This document shows positions 8,842 to 15,722 of a stretch of DNA of 64,000 nucleotides, one piece after another. The position numbers were made by a program, and so were the translations under genes. Source of the DNA: Bacillus andreraoultii (lineage in GTDB: Bacteria > Bacillota > Bacilli > Bacillales > Caldibacillaceae); NCBI RefSeq assembly GCF_001244735.1, contig NZ_LN868937.1:79501-143500 (forward strand). Direction: 5' to 3'. Position 1 is the stretch's first letter. The number at the start of each line of letters is the position of its first letter. A model generated the notes under the pieces. That model made no database searches, was not told the DNA's origin, and was given only the letters and a program-made list of their open reading frames with translations.

Positions 8842-9918
8842 TTATTCCATTAACGCAAGCTTTTCCTTCAAAGCCAACGCAGCATTCTTTACTGCTAAAT
8901 TAATGAGGCCTTTTTTCTTCCCTCGTTTCGGTTGAAGAACTGTCGTGTTTAGAAGTTTCGCTAGTTCCTCGATATCACTTTCTGTTTGTAAGAGTATTTC
9001 CTTTGGTAAAATTCGTTCATTCTGGTTATAGTATTCAATTAAAAAATGAAAGATTTCCTCATTTGGATGATTCATAATTGGAAATAGGTGAAAATCATGT
9101 GCTTGTAGTTTCCCAGAACGGATAAAAAAGGTCTCAACGGCCATCCACTCACGGTCAGTAGCAAAGCCAAAAACATCCATACTTCGTTGCTCTGAAATCA
9201 CGATTTTCTGCTTTTCCATTGTGATTTCAATACTATTGATTAGATCATGATACTCTTTAGCTTTTTCAAAATCCATATTTTCCGATGCTTGGTTCATTTT
9301 CCTCTGAAGCTCTTGTTTAATATTTAGATAACCACCATTTAAAAAATGACGTATTTGGCGAATCCTTTCCTTATACTCTTCGGGCGAGACCTCATGATCA
9401 CACGATCCAATACAAAGTCCTAATTGATAGTACAAACACGGACGGTTTTCGCTTACATGGCATCTTCTAAGTGGATAAAGTCGTTCCAATAGTTTAGTTG
9501 TATCCTTTGCAGCTTGTACAAATGGATAAGGTCCAAAATAAATTCCACCATCCTGTACTAAACTTCTAGTGATGATAAGGCGCGGATGTCGCTCAGCAGT
9601 TATTTTGATGTAGGGATAATTCTTATCGTCTTTAAGTAGCATATTGTATTTTGGTCTATATTTTTTTATTAAATTAATTTCTAATAAAAGCGCTTCTTTA
9701 TTAGATGACGTCACAACATATTCAAAGTCTGCAATTTCTGCAACTAGTGATTCTGTCTTGTTGTTATGAGAGCCTGTAAAATAAGAGCGAACCCTGTTTT
9801 TTAACCTTTTGGCTTTCCCTACATAGATAATTATGCCTTCTAAATCTTTCATGAGATAACAACCAGGTAAGTCCGGAAGCAATGATAACTTTTCTTTTAG
9901 TAAATCGTTCATACTCAA
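8842..9918 (-). CDS. UvrC-like GIY-YIG nuclease lacking the C-terminal half
   Basis: The protein follows bacterial UvrC closely from its first residues: LPDLPGCYLMKD, IIYVGKAKRLKNRVRSYFTG (GIY-YIG nuclease, the 3' incision module), then the cysteine cluster CHVSENRPCLYYQLGLC and the UVR helical hairpin (QASENMDFEKAKEYHDLI). It stops at about 358 residues where UvrC runs on to about 590, so it lacks the RNase H-like 5' nuclease and the HhH domain. This is like E. coli Cho, which cuts only 3'. The TTG at 9918 is placed 9 bases after AAGGAG; the ATG at 9912 matches UvrC alignments but is 15 bases away. A full-length uvrC presumably lies elsewhere. Confidence 0.85.
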   Translation of the reverse strand: MSMNDLLKEKLSLLPDLPGCYLMKDLEGIIIYVGKAKRLKNRVRSYFTGSHNNKTESLVAEIADFEYVVTSSNKEALLLEINLIKKYRPKYNMLLKDDKNYPYIKITAERHPRLIITRSLVQDGGIYFGPYPFVQAAKDTTKLLERLYPLRRCHVSENRPCLYYQLGLCIGSCDHEVSPEEYKERIRQIRHFLNGGYLNIKQELQRKMNQASENMDFEKAKEYHDLINSIEITMEKQKIVISEQRSMDVFGFATDREWMAVETFFIRSGKLQAHDFHLFPIMNHPNEEIFHFLIEYYNQNERILPKEILLQTESDIEELAKLLNTTVLQPKRGKKKGLINLAVKNAALALKEKLALME

Positions 9919-10055
9919 CGGGAAAAACTCCTTCCTATTCAAAGGTGCCGTATCCATGCAGTAAAAAGGTTAAAATTTGTGGGGATAATTTATTTAGTGA
10001 AAATTAGTGTTTAAATCTCGAAACTTAATTGTAAAGGTTCTTGCAATGAAATAAA

Positions 10056-10069
10056 TTGATATATATCAA
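10056..10069. promoter_or_regulatory. perfect FNR-type palindrome, target unclear
   Basis: TTGATATATATCAA is a perfect match. It lies 138 bases from the UvrC-like start on one side. On the other side, within the gap 9958-10330, there is only a 33-codon frame behind AGGGAGG with no standard start codon. The gene it once served on the plus strand may have been lost. Confidence 0.65.
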
Positions 10070-10275
10070 GATTAATTTGATTTGATTATGAGGGAGGAAA
10101 CATAAAGTTCTCAAAACAGTATGAGGACGTTAAAAAACTACGTTGTAGAAAGAAAAGAAGCACAGGGCTATCACTATTAGTCTATAAAGTCTCTACAATA
10201 TAGGAACCAAACATTCCTATTGTGCTAGTCAGTCATAATTTTATGTGTATCTATCATTCTTTATTTGAAATAAGA

Positions 10276-10294
10276 CCTTCTTCGTGGAAGAAGG
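10276..10294 (-). terminator. hairpin after the AhpD-like gene
   Basis: An 8-bp stem CCTTCTTC / GAAGAAGG has a 3-base loop. On the minus strand it is followed by TCTTATTT, a weak T tract. It probably ends the AhpD-like transcript. Confidence 0.5.
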
Positions 10295-10330
10295 CCTCCT
10301 AAAGAAGACTAAGCTGTTATTCCTTGATAT

Positions 10331-10768
10331 TTATTTTGCCGTATTTCCCATTGAAATCGAAATTCGGTTCCAGCTGTTTATTTGATTTATGATCAGAACG
10401 AGGTCAACATACTGTATTTCGTTATAATGTTCTCGAACCCGTTGATACAATTCTTCTGGAACACGCTCAGTTGATATCAAGGTGATATGTTCTGTTAACT
10501 CTAAGGCAACCTTTTCTGCCTCCGTATAGAATTCACACTCTCTCCAGACACTCACACAATTAATACGTTGTACTGTTTCGCCCATTTTTTGTGCATCTGT
10601 TGTATGCATATTCAAACAAAAGGCACAACCATTAATTTGGGATGCTCTAATTTTTATAAGTTCCCGAAGCTTCGGCTCCAACGTTGTCATCTTTGTATAT
10701 TTTTCCATCTCCTTCATGATGTTCATACCATCAGGTGCAATATCATAATACGAAATTCTTGGTTCCAT
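10331..10768 (-). CDS. AhpD-like / carboxymuconolactone decarboxylase-family protein
   Basis: A 145-residue, all-helical protein of the AhpD-like superfamily. The core motif R-A-S-Q-I-N-G-C-A-F-C-L-N-M-H (CxxC plus His four residues after) is the alkylhydroperoxidase redox centre. Such proteins reduce peroxides or partner enzymes through the CxxC pair. GAAAGGAAG precedes the ATG. It stands alone between two intergenic regions. A dyad TGTGA-N8-TCACA 30 bases upstream is a possible operator, but the spacing does not fit the usual Crp/Fnr site. It joins a set of thiol-redox genes in this region. Confidence 0.9.
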   Translation of the reverse strand: MEPRISYYDIAPDGMNIMKEMEKYTKMTTLEPKLRELIKIRASQINGCAFCLNMHTTDAQKMGETVQRINCVSVWRECEFYTEAEKVALELTEHITLISTERVPEELYQRVREHYNEIQYVDLVLIINQINSWNRISISMGNTAK

Positions 10769-10954
10769 CTACTAATACTTCCTTTCAACTAGGATAATGT
10801 GACTTAATTCTCACAGGAACGTATGCGCTAGTAATTGAAAATACACAAAATTATATGTTAATTAACAGTAATATTCATATTTTAAAAATAAACTATTGTA
10901 TCTTACACAGTAAAATCTTCCCTGATATATAGGGAATTCACCATTCTAAAAAAT

Positions 10955-11311
10955 TCATGAAAGGAATTTTAAAATTTCCTCTTCATTAAATCCTATTATC
11001 ACCTTTTGTCCATCAGTCAAAATTGGCTTTTTAATTAATCTTCCATCTGATGCTAATATATCAAGTAATTCATTTTCGGTAGCAGTCATTAATTTATCCT
11101 TTATTCCAAGTTCGCGGTATAACTTATGATGTGTGTTGAAAAATTTTCTTATTCCCAACCCACTTTTGTGATACATATCCTCCATTTCCTCTCGAGAAGG
11201 TGTACTTTTTACGATATGCTTGGGAGTATATGAGACTTGCTTTTCATCAAGCCATTTTTTTGTTTTTCGACATGTCTGACATTGGGGGTGCCAATATAAA
11301 GTCAATGTCAT
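10955..11311 (-). CDS. ArsC/Spx-family thiol protein
   Basis: A 118-residue thioredoxin-fold protein of the ArsC/Spx/YffB group. It has C-Q-T-C at residues 10-13 after a YWHPQ strand, and a C-terminal KKPILTDGQKVIIGFNEEEI typical of the group (KPI...vGF). It lacks the Arg-rich tail that Spx uses on RNA polymerase, so it may be a reductase-like protein rather than a true Spx. AGAGGG precedes the ATG. A perfect FNR-type box lies 71 bases upstream and is shared with the divergent YHS gene. A dead copy is found at 3090-3245. Confidence 0.85.
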   Translation of the reverse strand: MTLTLYWHPQCQTCRKTKKWLDEKQVSYTPKHIVKSTPSREEMEDMYHKSGLGIRKFFNTHHKLYRELGIKDKLMTATENELLDILASDGRLIKKPILTDGQKVIIGFNEEEILKFLS

Positions 11312-11381
11312 TACAATACCCTCTTTCTATAAATGAGATTTCTGTTTGACTAAATTCTATCAGAATTATAGATTTTAAAAA

Positions 11382-11395
11382 TTGATAGATATCAA
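11382..11395. promoter_or_regulatory. perfect FNR-type palindrome between divergent genes
   Basis: TTGATAGATATCAA has both half sites intact. It is 71 bases from the ArsC-like start and 55 bases from the YHS start, so it could control both. Confidence 0.75.
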
Positions 11396-11449
11396 GGTAT
11401 CAGGAAATGAAAAGGATTAATTTTAGATGTGTAAAGGGGAGGTGATTCG

Positions 11450-11602
11450 ATGGAAACAACAAAATGCGTGGTTAGTGGCATGGAAATGGAGATTAATGAT
11501 TCTGCATTACGAGCAACCTATGAGGGAAAAGATTATTATGTATGTTGTGAACATTGTCTAGAGGCGTTTAATAAAAATCCTCAAAAATATGTTCAAAATT
11601 AG
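11450..11602 (+). CDS. YHS-domain small protein
   Basis: A 50-residue protein that I read directly: it begins METTKCVVSGMEM and ends CCEHCLEAFNKNPQKYVQN. The pattern C-x-V-x-G ... Y-x-x-x-x-Y-Y-x-C-x-x-H-C-x-x-x-F-x-x-x-P-x-K-Y is the YHS domain, a small metal-binding (often copper or iron-linked) module found beside heavy-metal ATPases and in metal chaperones. A GGGGAGGTG site lies 7 bases before the ATG. It is divergent from the ArsC-like gene, shares its FNR box, and ends before a strong terminator at 11716. It fits the metal-handling theme of this region. Confidence 0.88.
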   Translation: METTKCVVSGMEMEINDSALRATYEGKDYYVCCEHCLEAFNKNPQKYVQN

Positions 11603-11715
11603 TAGTAATTAAACGTATAATGAGAATTTCCTCTCATATATATACCTAAATTAGCGAATGGTTCCATACAGTTCACCATCTACACATAATGTTAAATCAG
11701 AATATCTTAAATAAT

Positions 11716-11752
11716 GCCATTGAGAAAAGTCAATTTCTCAGTGGCTTTTCTT
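11716..11752 (+). terminator. Rho-independent terminator after the YHS gene
   Basis: The 12-bp stem GCCATTGAGAAA / TTTCTCAGTGGC (one G-U) has a short loop and a following TTTTCTT tract. Confidence 0.85.
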
Positions 11753-11825
11753 ATACTGTATAACAGTTGACTAGACAAATTGTAGTTTTAATCCTCATTT
11801 GAAGAAGGAGAAGTTTTAAGTAGAC

Positions 11826-11839
11826 TTGATATATATCAA
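11826..11839. promoter_or_regulatory. perfect FNR-type palindrome upstream of the Spx-like gene
   Basis: TTGATATATATCAA lies 188 bases before the ATG at 12028. Between them I see only very short frames and an unused GGGAG site near 11896, so the first gene of the unit may have been lost. Confidence 0.7.
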
Positions 11840-12027
11840 TGCGGATGAGCTACTTTCCATTTAGGATGGATGTATATTAGTAATATCTAAAAAAGGGAGA
11901 TGAACATTATAAGTCAACCACACTGTGTAACCTAGGAGAATCTTTTAAATCTATGAAATGACACGATTGGATTTAGAGGTTAATAAAAAAACATTTCATG
12001 TGAAAAACATCACTAGGAGGAATCACC

Positions 12028-12420
12028 ATGATAACTTTTTATAGTTTACCGAGTTGTGCATCATGTAGAAAATCAAAAAAATGGTTAATGAAACATGAGG
12101 TACCATTTACGGAACGCAACATCCTTTCTGATCCTTTAAATGAAAGTGAGATCAAACACTTATTAAAAATGACAACGGATGGAACTGAGGAAATTATTTC
12201 AACAAAATCGAAAGTTTATCAAGCATTAAATGTTGATATAGAACAAATGAACTTAAACAATCTCATTAGCTTAATAATGGAATACCCCAAATTATTAAAA
12301 GCACCGATTCTTTTTGATGAAAGGTATCTACAAGTGGGTCACAACGAAGAAGGACTGTGTAAATTCCTACCCAGAAGAAATAAAAAGAGAATTTTACCTC
12401 TTCAGGCTTTACCGCAGTAA
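12028..12420 (+). CDS. Spx/MgsR-like regulator
   Basis: This 130-residue protein follows the Spx pattern: C-A-S-C at residues 10-13 in a thioredoxin-like fold, then KAPILFDERYLQVGHNEEGLCKFLPRR at the C-terminus, which corresponds to the RPI...QVGYNE...FLPR segment of Spx. Spx proteins bind the alpha subunit of RNA polymerase and redirect transcription under thiol stress, with CxxC as the redox switch. The region contacting alpha is only partly conserved here, so an MgsR-like paralogue is as likely. AGGAGG precedes the ATG. An FNR-type box upstream suggests oxygen- or NO-linked expression. Confidence 0.85.
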   Translation: MITFYSLPSCASCRKSKKWLMKHEVPFTERNILSDPLNESEIKHLLKMTTDGTEEIISTKSKVYQALNVDIEQMNLNNLISLIMEYPKLLKAPILFDERYLQVGHNEEGLCKFLPRRNKKRILPLQALPQ

Positions 12421-12601
12421 TCTTAAGAATTAGTTTCCAATTTCAAATTGTATATTTGAGCCAAGATTTTCTTGAATCCATTCGATCTAACTATTATTAA
12501 AAATTTAAAATAAAATTCGTGTATTTATTCAACTTCATACGTTTGAATCTAACATCCCTCTGAATGAATAAACTACATACCTGCTAATATAAGGTTAAAA
12601 A

Positions 12602-12615
12602 TTGTTCTGTATCAA
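12602..12615. promoter_or_regulatory. FNR-type site upstream of the DUF6448-like gene
   Basis: TTGTTCTGTATCAA has a perfect right arm and one mismatch in the left arm. It lies 126 bases before the ATG at 12742. The remainder of 12421-12741 shows no gene. Confidence 0.5.
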
Positions 12616-12741
12616 TTTTTTATTTCTATCTTATTTGTAAACTATGATTAAGAGAAAGGAGGAAATGAATAGGGAGATAGATTAAATACAAATGTTCAGA
12701 TTTCTTTTAAAACTAAAACTAAAAATAAAGGAGTTTTTTAC

Positions 12742-13524
12742 ATGAAAGGAAAGTTTTCGAAAATAACTGGAACACTACTAATATCATTAGGAATTATTGG
12801 TCTGATTCCAACAATGGCTAGTGCACATTGCGATACAATGGACGGTCCTGTAATAACAGATGCAAAGAAGGCTATCGAAACAAATAATATAAGTTATATT
12901 TCTAAATGGGTTTTACCAGAAGATGAGGAAGAATTATCAAATATCTACAAGCAAACAATGGAGGTAAGAGAATTAAGCCCCGAGGCACAAACCTTAGCTG
13001 ATCAATATTTATATGAAAATCTTGTAAGAATTCATCGCGCAGGAGAAGGCGCACCGTTTACAGGTGTGAAACCTGAAGGAACACCTTTTGCACCTGAAAT
13101 AGTTGCTGCAGATACAAGTATTGAAGTAGAAAACCTTGACCCTTTTAATGGTGTGATCGATGAAGAAAAAATGCCCGAAATTGAGGAGGCATTCGAACAA
13201 GTATTAGCTACAAAAGAATTTGACGTTAATGATGTTGATGCCGGTAGAGAATATGTTAATTCCTATGTAGTATTTACTCATCTTGCTGAAGGTGAAGAAG
13301 CACATGCTGATGGACACGATGGGATAGAAGAAGCACATGAATCAACTGAATTTACGAATGAAAATCATAGTGCAGCGGAATTAGCAGATGGTCTAATAGA
13401 AGTAGAAAATGAAGAGTCAGGTAGTTCATCAAATTGGATTCCATGGACACTTACAATAATATTTGCTATTACAACCGTTCATTTATTATTCTCTAAAAAG
13501 CATAAACATCATCACCACCATTAA
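12742..13524 (+). CDS. secreted, membrane-anchored DUF6448-like protein with natural His tail
   Basis: This 260-residue protein has a signal peptide (residues 1-28, cleavage after A-S-A) and a mature N-terminus HCDTMDGPV, which I recall as the hallmark of DUF6448. An acidic, His-containing region precedes one C-terminal membrane helix (about residues 228-247) and the cytoplasmic tail KKHKHHHHH. It is probably an extracytoplasmic protein anchored by its C-terminus. The function of the family is not known to me; the His clusters and the HCDTMDG motif suggest metal binding. Its stop overlaps the start of a signal peptidase gene (TAATG), so the two are coupled. A Fnr-like box lies upstream. Confidence 0.8.
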   Translation: MKGKFSKITGTLLISLGIIGLIPTMASAHCDTMDGPVITDAKKAIETNNISYISKWVLPEDEEELSNIYKQTMEVRELSPEAQTLADQYLYENLVRIHRAGEGAPFTGVKPEGTPFAPEIVAADTSIEVENLDPFNGVIDEEKMPEIEEAFEQVLATKEFDVNDVDAGREYVNSYVVFTHLAEGEEAHADGHDGIEEAHESTEFTNENHSAAELADGLIEVENEESGSSSNWIPWTLTIIFAITTVHLLFSKKHKHHHHH

Positions 13525-14060
13525 TGTTTAAAATGATGACCCTGAAAACAACTCAAAAAAAATCCATAAAAAGTTGGCTGTCTATTATTACGACTGGAAT
13601 TATTTTTGCCTTTTTAATCTATAAATTTCTTTTCTTTGTTATTATCGTTCCGAGTGGTTCCATGTTCCCAACCATTCAACCACAGGACCGAATCATAACA
13701 ACGCGGATATATGATGTCGACCAAATAAAAAGGCAGGATATAATCGTATTTTATTCTAAGGAATTAGACGAAATAATGGTTAAACGGATAATAGGATTGC
13801 CAAATGATATCGTTGAAATTAAAGGTGATGGTTTAGTATATATTAATGGACAAGAACTCAAGGAACCCTATGTAAAATATTCGGACCAACTAACGGGTAC
13901 TTATCAGGTCCCAGATGGAAAGTACCTTTTCTTAGGTGACAATCGGAGACACTCATATGATAGTAGAAAGTGGGTTAATCCTTATATTGATGCAAGTAAT
14001 ATTGAGGGAAAAGCTGTATTGACGATTTTTCCATTGAATAGAATTTCACTATTAGAATAG
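13524..14060 (+). CDS. type I signal peptidase (Sip/LepB family)
   Basis: A 178-residue membrane-anchored serine protease that cuts signal peptides. It has one N-terminal membrane helix (about residues 21-42), the catalytic Ser in V-P-S-G-S-M-F-P-T-I, the catalytic Lys in V-K-R-I-I-G-L-P-N-D, and box E as G-D-N-R-R-H-S-Y-D-S-R. Length fits Bacillus Sip enzymes (about 180). The start at 13524 overlaps the stop of the DUF6448-like gene, with no separate ribosome site, so it relies on translational coupling. This suggests that it processes that neighbour or a small set of co-regulated exported proteins rather than being the housekeeping enzyme. Confidence 0.93.
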   Translation: MFKMMTLKTTQKKSIKSWLSIITTGIIFAFLIYKFLFFVIIVPSGSMFPTIQPQDRIITTRIYDVDQIKRQDIIVFYSKELDEIMVKRIIGLPNDIVEIKGDGLVYINGQELKEPYVKYSDQLTGTYQVPDGKYLFLGDNRRHSYDSRKWVNPYIDASNIEGKAVLTIFPLNRISLLE

Positions 14061-14070
14061 TACGCATTAT

Positions 14071-14108
14071 GCCTATAAGAAAAGCTATCTTTTCTTATAG
14101 GCTTTTGT
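14071..14108 (+). terminator. terminator after the signal peptidase gene
   Basis: A perfect 14-bp stem (GCCTATAAGAAAAG and its complement) with a 4-base loop is followed by a TTTT tract. Confidence 0.88.
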
Positions 14109-14189
14109 CTTTTAACCAGGAAAGTACTACGCTTCGAATCTTTCTTTCAAAAAGCAAATGTGTAGTATAAATAAAGTAGAATATTAATC

Positions 14190-14203
14190 TTGATTACAGT
14201 CAA
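14190..14203. promoter_or_regulatory. FNR-type palindrome upstream of first Crp/Fnr gene
   Basis: TTGATTACAGTCAA lies 84 bases before the ATG at 14288. The regulator may therefore control itself or be controlled by its paralogue. Confidence 0.7.
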
Positions 14204-14287
14204 TTCTTCCTTTGTTAAAAATTTCTATAATGATACTACAGATACACTTACTCATAGTACTCAATTAATAGAAGGGAGGAAGTTATT

Positions 14288-14983
14288 ATGGTACATAACC
14301 ATAATGAACATCAACACAGTCATACAGATTGTCTACGTTTAGTCCCTATTTTCACCCATTTAGAAGAAGTACAAATAGATAAAATTGCGACATTCGTAAA
14401 TAATATTAGCTTACAAAAAGGTGATTTTCTTTTCCAACCAGGTGAATGTGATAATACTTTATACATTATTATCAGCGGAAAAGTTCGGATCTTCCAGAAG
14501 ATGAAATCTGGGGAAGAACAGATTATTCGAATTTTAAACCCAGGTGACTTTACTGGAGAATTTTCTATATTTCAAACAAAGGATGTTTATGTTCATTATG
14601 CGGAAGTGATTCAAAATGCATCTGTCTGCTTACTAAGTGGCCCAGAATTACAAAGATACATAGTTGAATCTCCGCGAATTTCTTTATCTATAATCTCTGA
14701 ACTATCAAAAGGTTTAAAAGAACTACAAAAACATGTTGTTCTAGAAAACACAGAGACTCGAGTCATCTCTTTTCTAGTAGATTGCGTGGAAAGAGATAGT
14801 GGTAATAGTCCCACTATCAATCTTCCAATGTCTAAAAAAGAAATAGCTTCATACTTGGGAATCGCTCCTGAAACACTAAGTCGTAAACTGACCAAATTAG
14901 AAAAGCAAGGTTTGATCGAGCAGCAGCTAAAAAGGAACATCAAAATTCCTGATTTAGATAATTTAATATTACATATGAATTAA
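14288..14983 (+). CDS. Crp/Fnr-family regulator, His-rich N-terminus (paralogue 1)
   Basis: A 231-residue regulator with an N-terminal His-rich segment ending H-S-H-T-D-C-L-R, a cyclic-nucleotide-type beta-roll (residues about 25-140, with LYIIISGKVRIF and ILNPGDFTGE), a dimer helix and a winged HTH. The recognition helix reads G-I-A-P-E-T-L-S-R-K-L; the E-x-x-S-R set is that of E. coli FNR, which reads TTGAT. It lacks the four-cysteine [4Fe-4S] pattern, having only one conserved N-terminal Cys with several His, so it may sense metal, heme/NO or redox differently. GGGAGGAAG precedes the ATG. A TTGAT palindrome lies in its promoter. Paralogue at 18677. Confidence 0.92.
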   Translation: MVHNHNEHQHSHTDCLRLVPIFTHLEEVQIDKIATFVNNISLQKGDFLFQPGECDNTLYIIISGKVRIFQKMKSGEEQIIRILNPGDFTGEFSIFQTKDVYVHYAEVIQNASVCLLSGPELQRYIVESPRISLSIISELSKGLKELQKHVVLENTETRVISFLVDCVERDSGNSPTINLPMSKKEIASYLGIAPETLSRKLTKLEKQGLIEQQLKRNIKIPDLDNLILHMN

Positions 14984-15535
14984 TTTATTAAAATTGATAA
15001 ACATTACTGGCTAAGTCAACAGAAATCGCTTCAAACCAATGACTGATACACCTCCATTGTTTTCCATGCTGAAATGAGGAGAATATTTTGAGTAGTGAAG
15101 TTTTATTGATGAAATTAGACTAGACATTATTATCCTTAAATGAGTTTGATTACAATAACGGCTTGCCAAAGTAAAGTAGTAAGGCGAAGGACAGGATCCC
15201 CTTGATAAATCAGAGGAATATGTAAAACTAAGTTATGGTTCGTTACGGGGATAAAGGAAACTTACCCATATACGCGGAATAGAGGAGAGCCAAATAAACC
15301 CATTGCTAGAAGAACACAAGAATGAATAGCTGGAAAATACAGACAAATGTTCAATCGTTAATCGGTCTCTATTTTTCCTTTCCTCCCCCCGAAAACAGAA
15401 GCGTAGCCTTTAAGGTTACGTTTCTTTTTTATAGGGATAAGAACATACTGAAGCCTTCCCAAAGAAGCACATACAGAAGAAAAATGTTACTTTTCCCATA
15501 CGTTGCTAGAAAAACGATTCGTTTATTTTAATTTC
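14984..15535. other. long intergenic region, no supported gene
   Basis: Between the first regulator gene and the ATPase regulatory region I find no frame with a credible start. A short frame at 15322-15531 contains a strong terminator (15398-15430) and has no ribosome site. Scattered stops and odd words suggest decayed sequence. Confidence 0.5.
15398..15430 (+). terminator. Rho-independent terminator
   Basis: An 11-bp stem GAAGCGTAGCC / GGTTACGTTTC (two G-U pairs) with a 5-base loop is followed by six T. It separates upstream transcription from the ATPase unit. Confidence 0.8.
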
Positions 15536-15549
15536 TTAATGGCCGTCAA
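15536..15549. promoter_or_regulatory. second, weaker FNR-type site before the ATPase
   Basis: TTAATGGCCGTCAA shares the core and right arm with the site 102 bases downstream (15638). The left arm has one extra mismatch. Two sites at this spacing could give cooperative binding or serve different promoters. Confidence 0.45.
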
Positions 15550-15637
15550 GTAAATAGAATCCAAAAACATTTAAGCTGAAGGCATGCGATGGGAAAGATG
15601 GCTTTAATCAAAAAAAGAAATAAATATATATTGAAAC

Positions 15638-15651
15638 TTGATGGCCGTCAA
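15638..15651. promoter_or_regulatory. FNR-type palindrome upstream of the P-type ATPase
   Basis: TTGATGGCCGTCAA lies 71 bases before the ATG at 15723. The left arm is perfect and the right arm has one change. Confidence 0.7.
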
Positions 15652-15722
15652 TTATCAAAATCAATAAACATCCTATACTTTAATCATCAAGAAGATGAAA
15701 AAACAAATTGGAGGGAAACCAA

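Noticed and set aside
10102-10203. 33-codon frame starting with ATA behind AGGGAGG, next to the perfect FNR box
   Set aside because: ATA is not a usual start, the spacing is only four bases and the peptide (KFSKQYEDVKKLRCRKKR...) has no clear features. It may be the relic of a lost gene.
10798-10815. TGTGA-N8-TCACA dyad before the AhpD-like gene as a Crp/Fnr site
   Set aside because: Crp/Fnr sites of this type have a 6-base spacer; with 8 bases the half sites are out of phase. It is kept only as a possible operator of unknown kind.
11958-12044. 28-codon leader peptide (MTRLDLEVNKKTFHVKN...) before the Spx-like gene
   Set aside because: No good ribosome site, and it overlaps the ribosome site and start of the next gene without a visible attenuator.
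13495-13524. Poly-His tail as a cloning artefact
   Set aside because: The tail lies inside a natural operon and overlaps the next gene's start; the codons (CAT and CAC mixed with AAA) and surrounding sequence show no vector features.
15322-15531. 69-residue plus-strand frame as a gene
   Set aside because: It has no ribosome site, contains a strong terminator hairpin at 15398-15430, and shows no recognisable domain.
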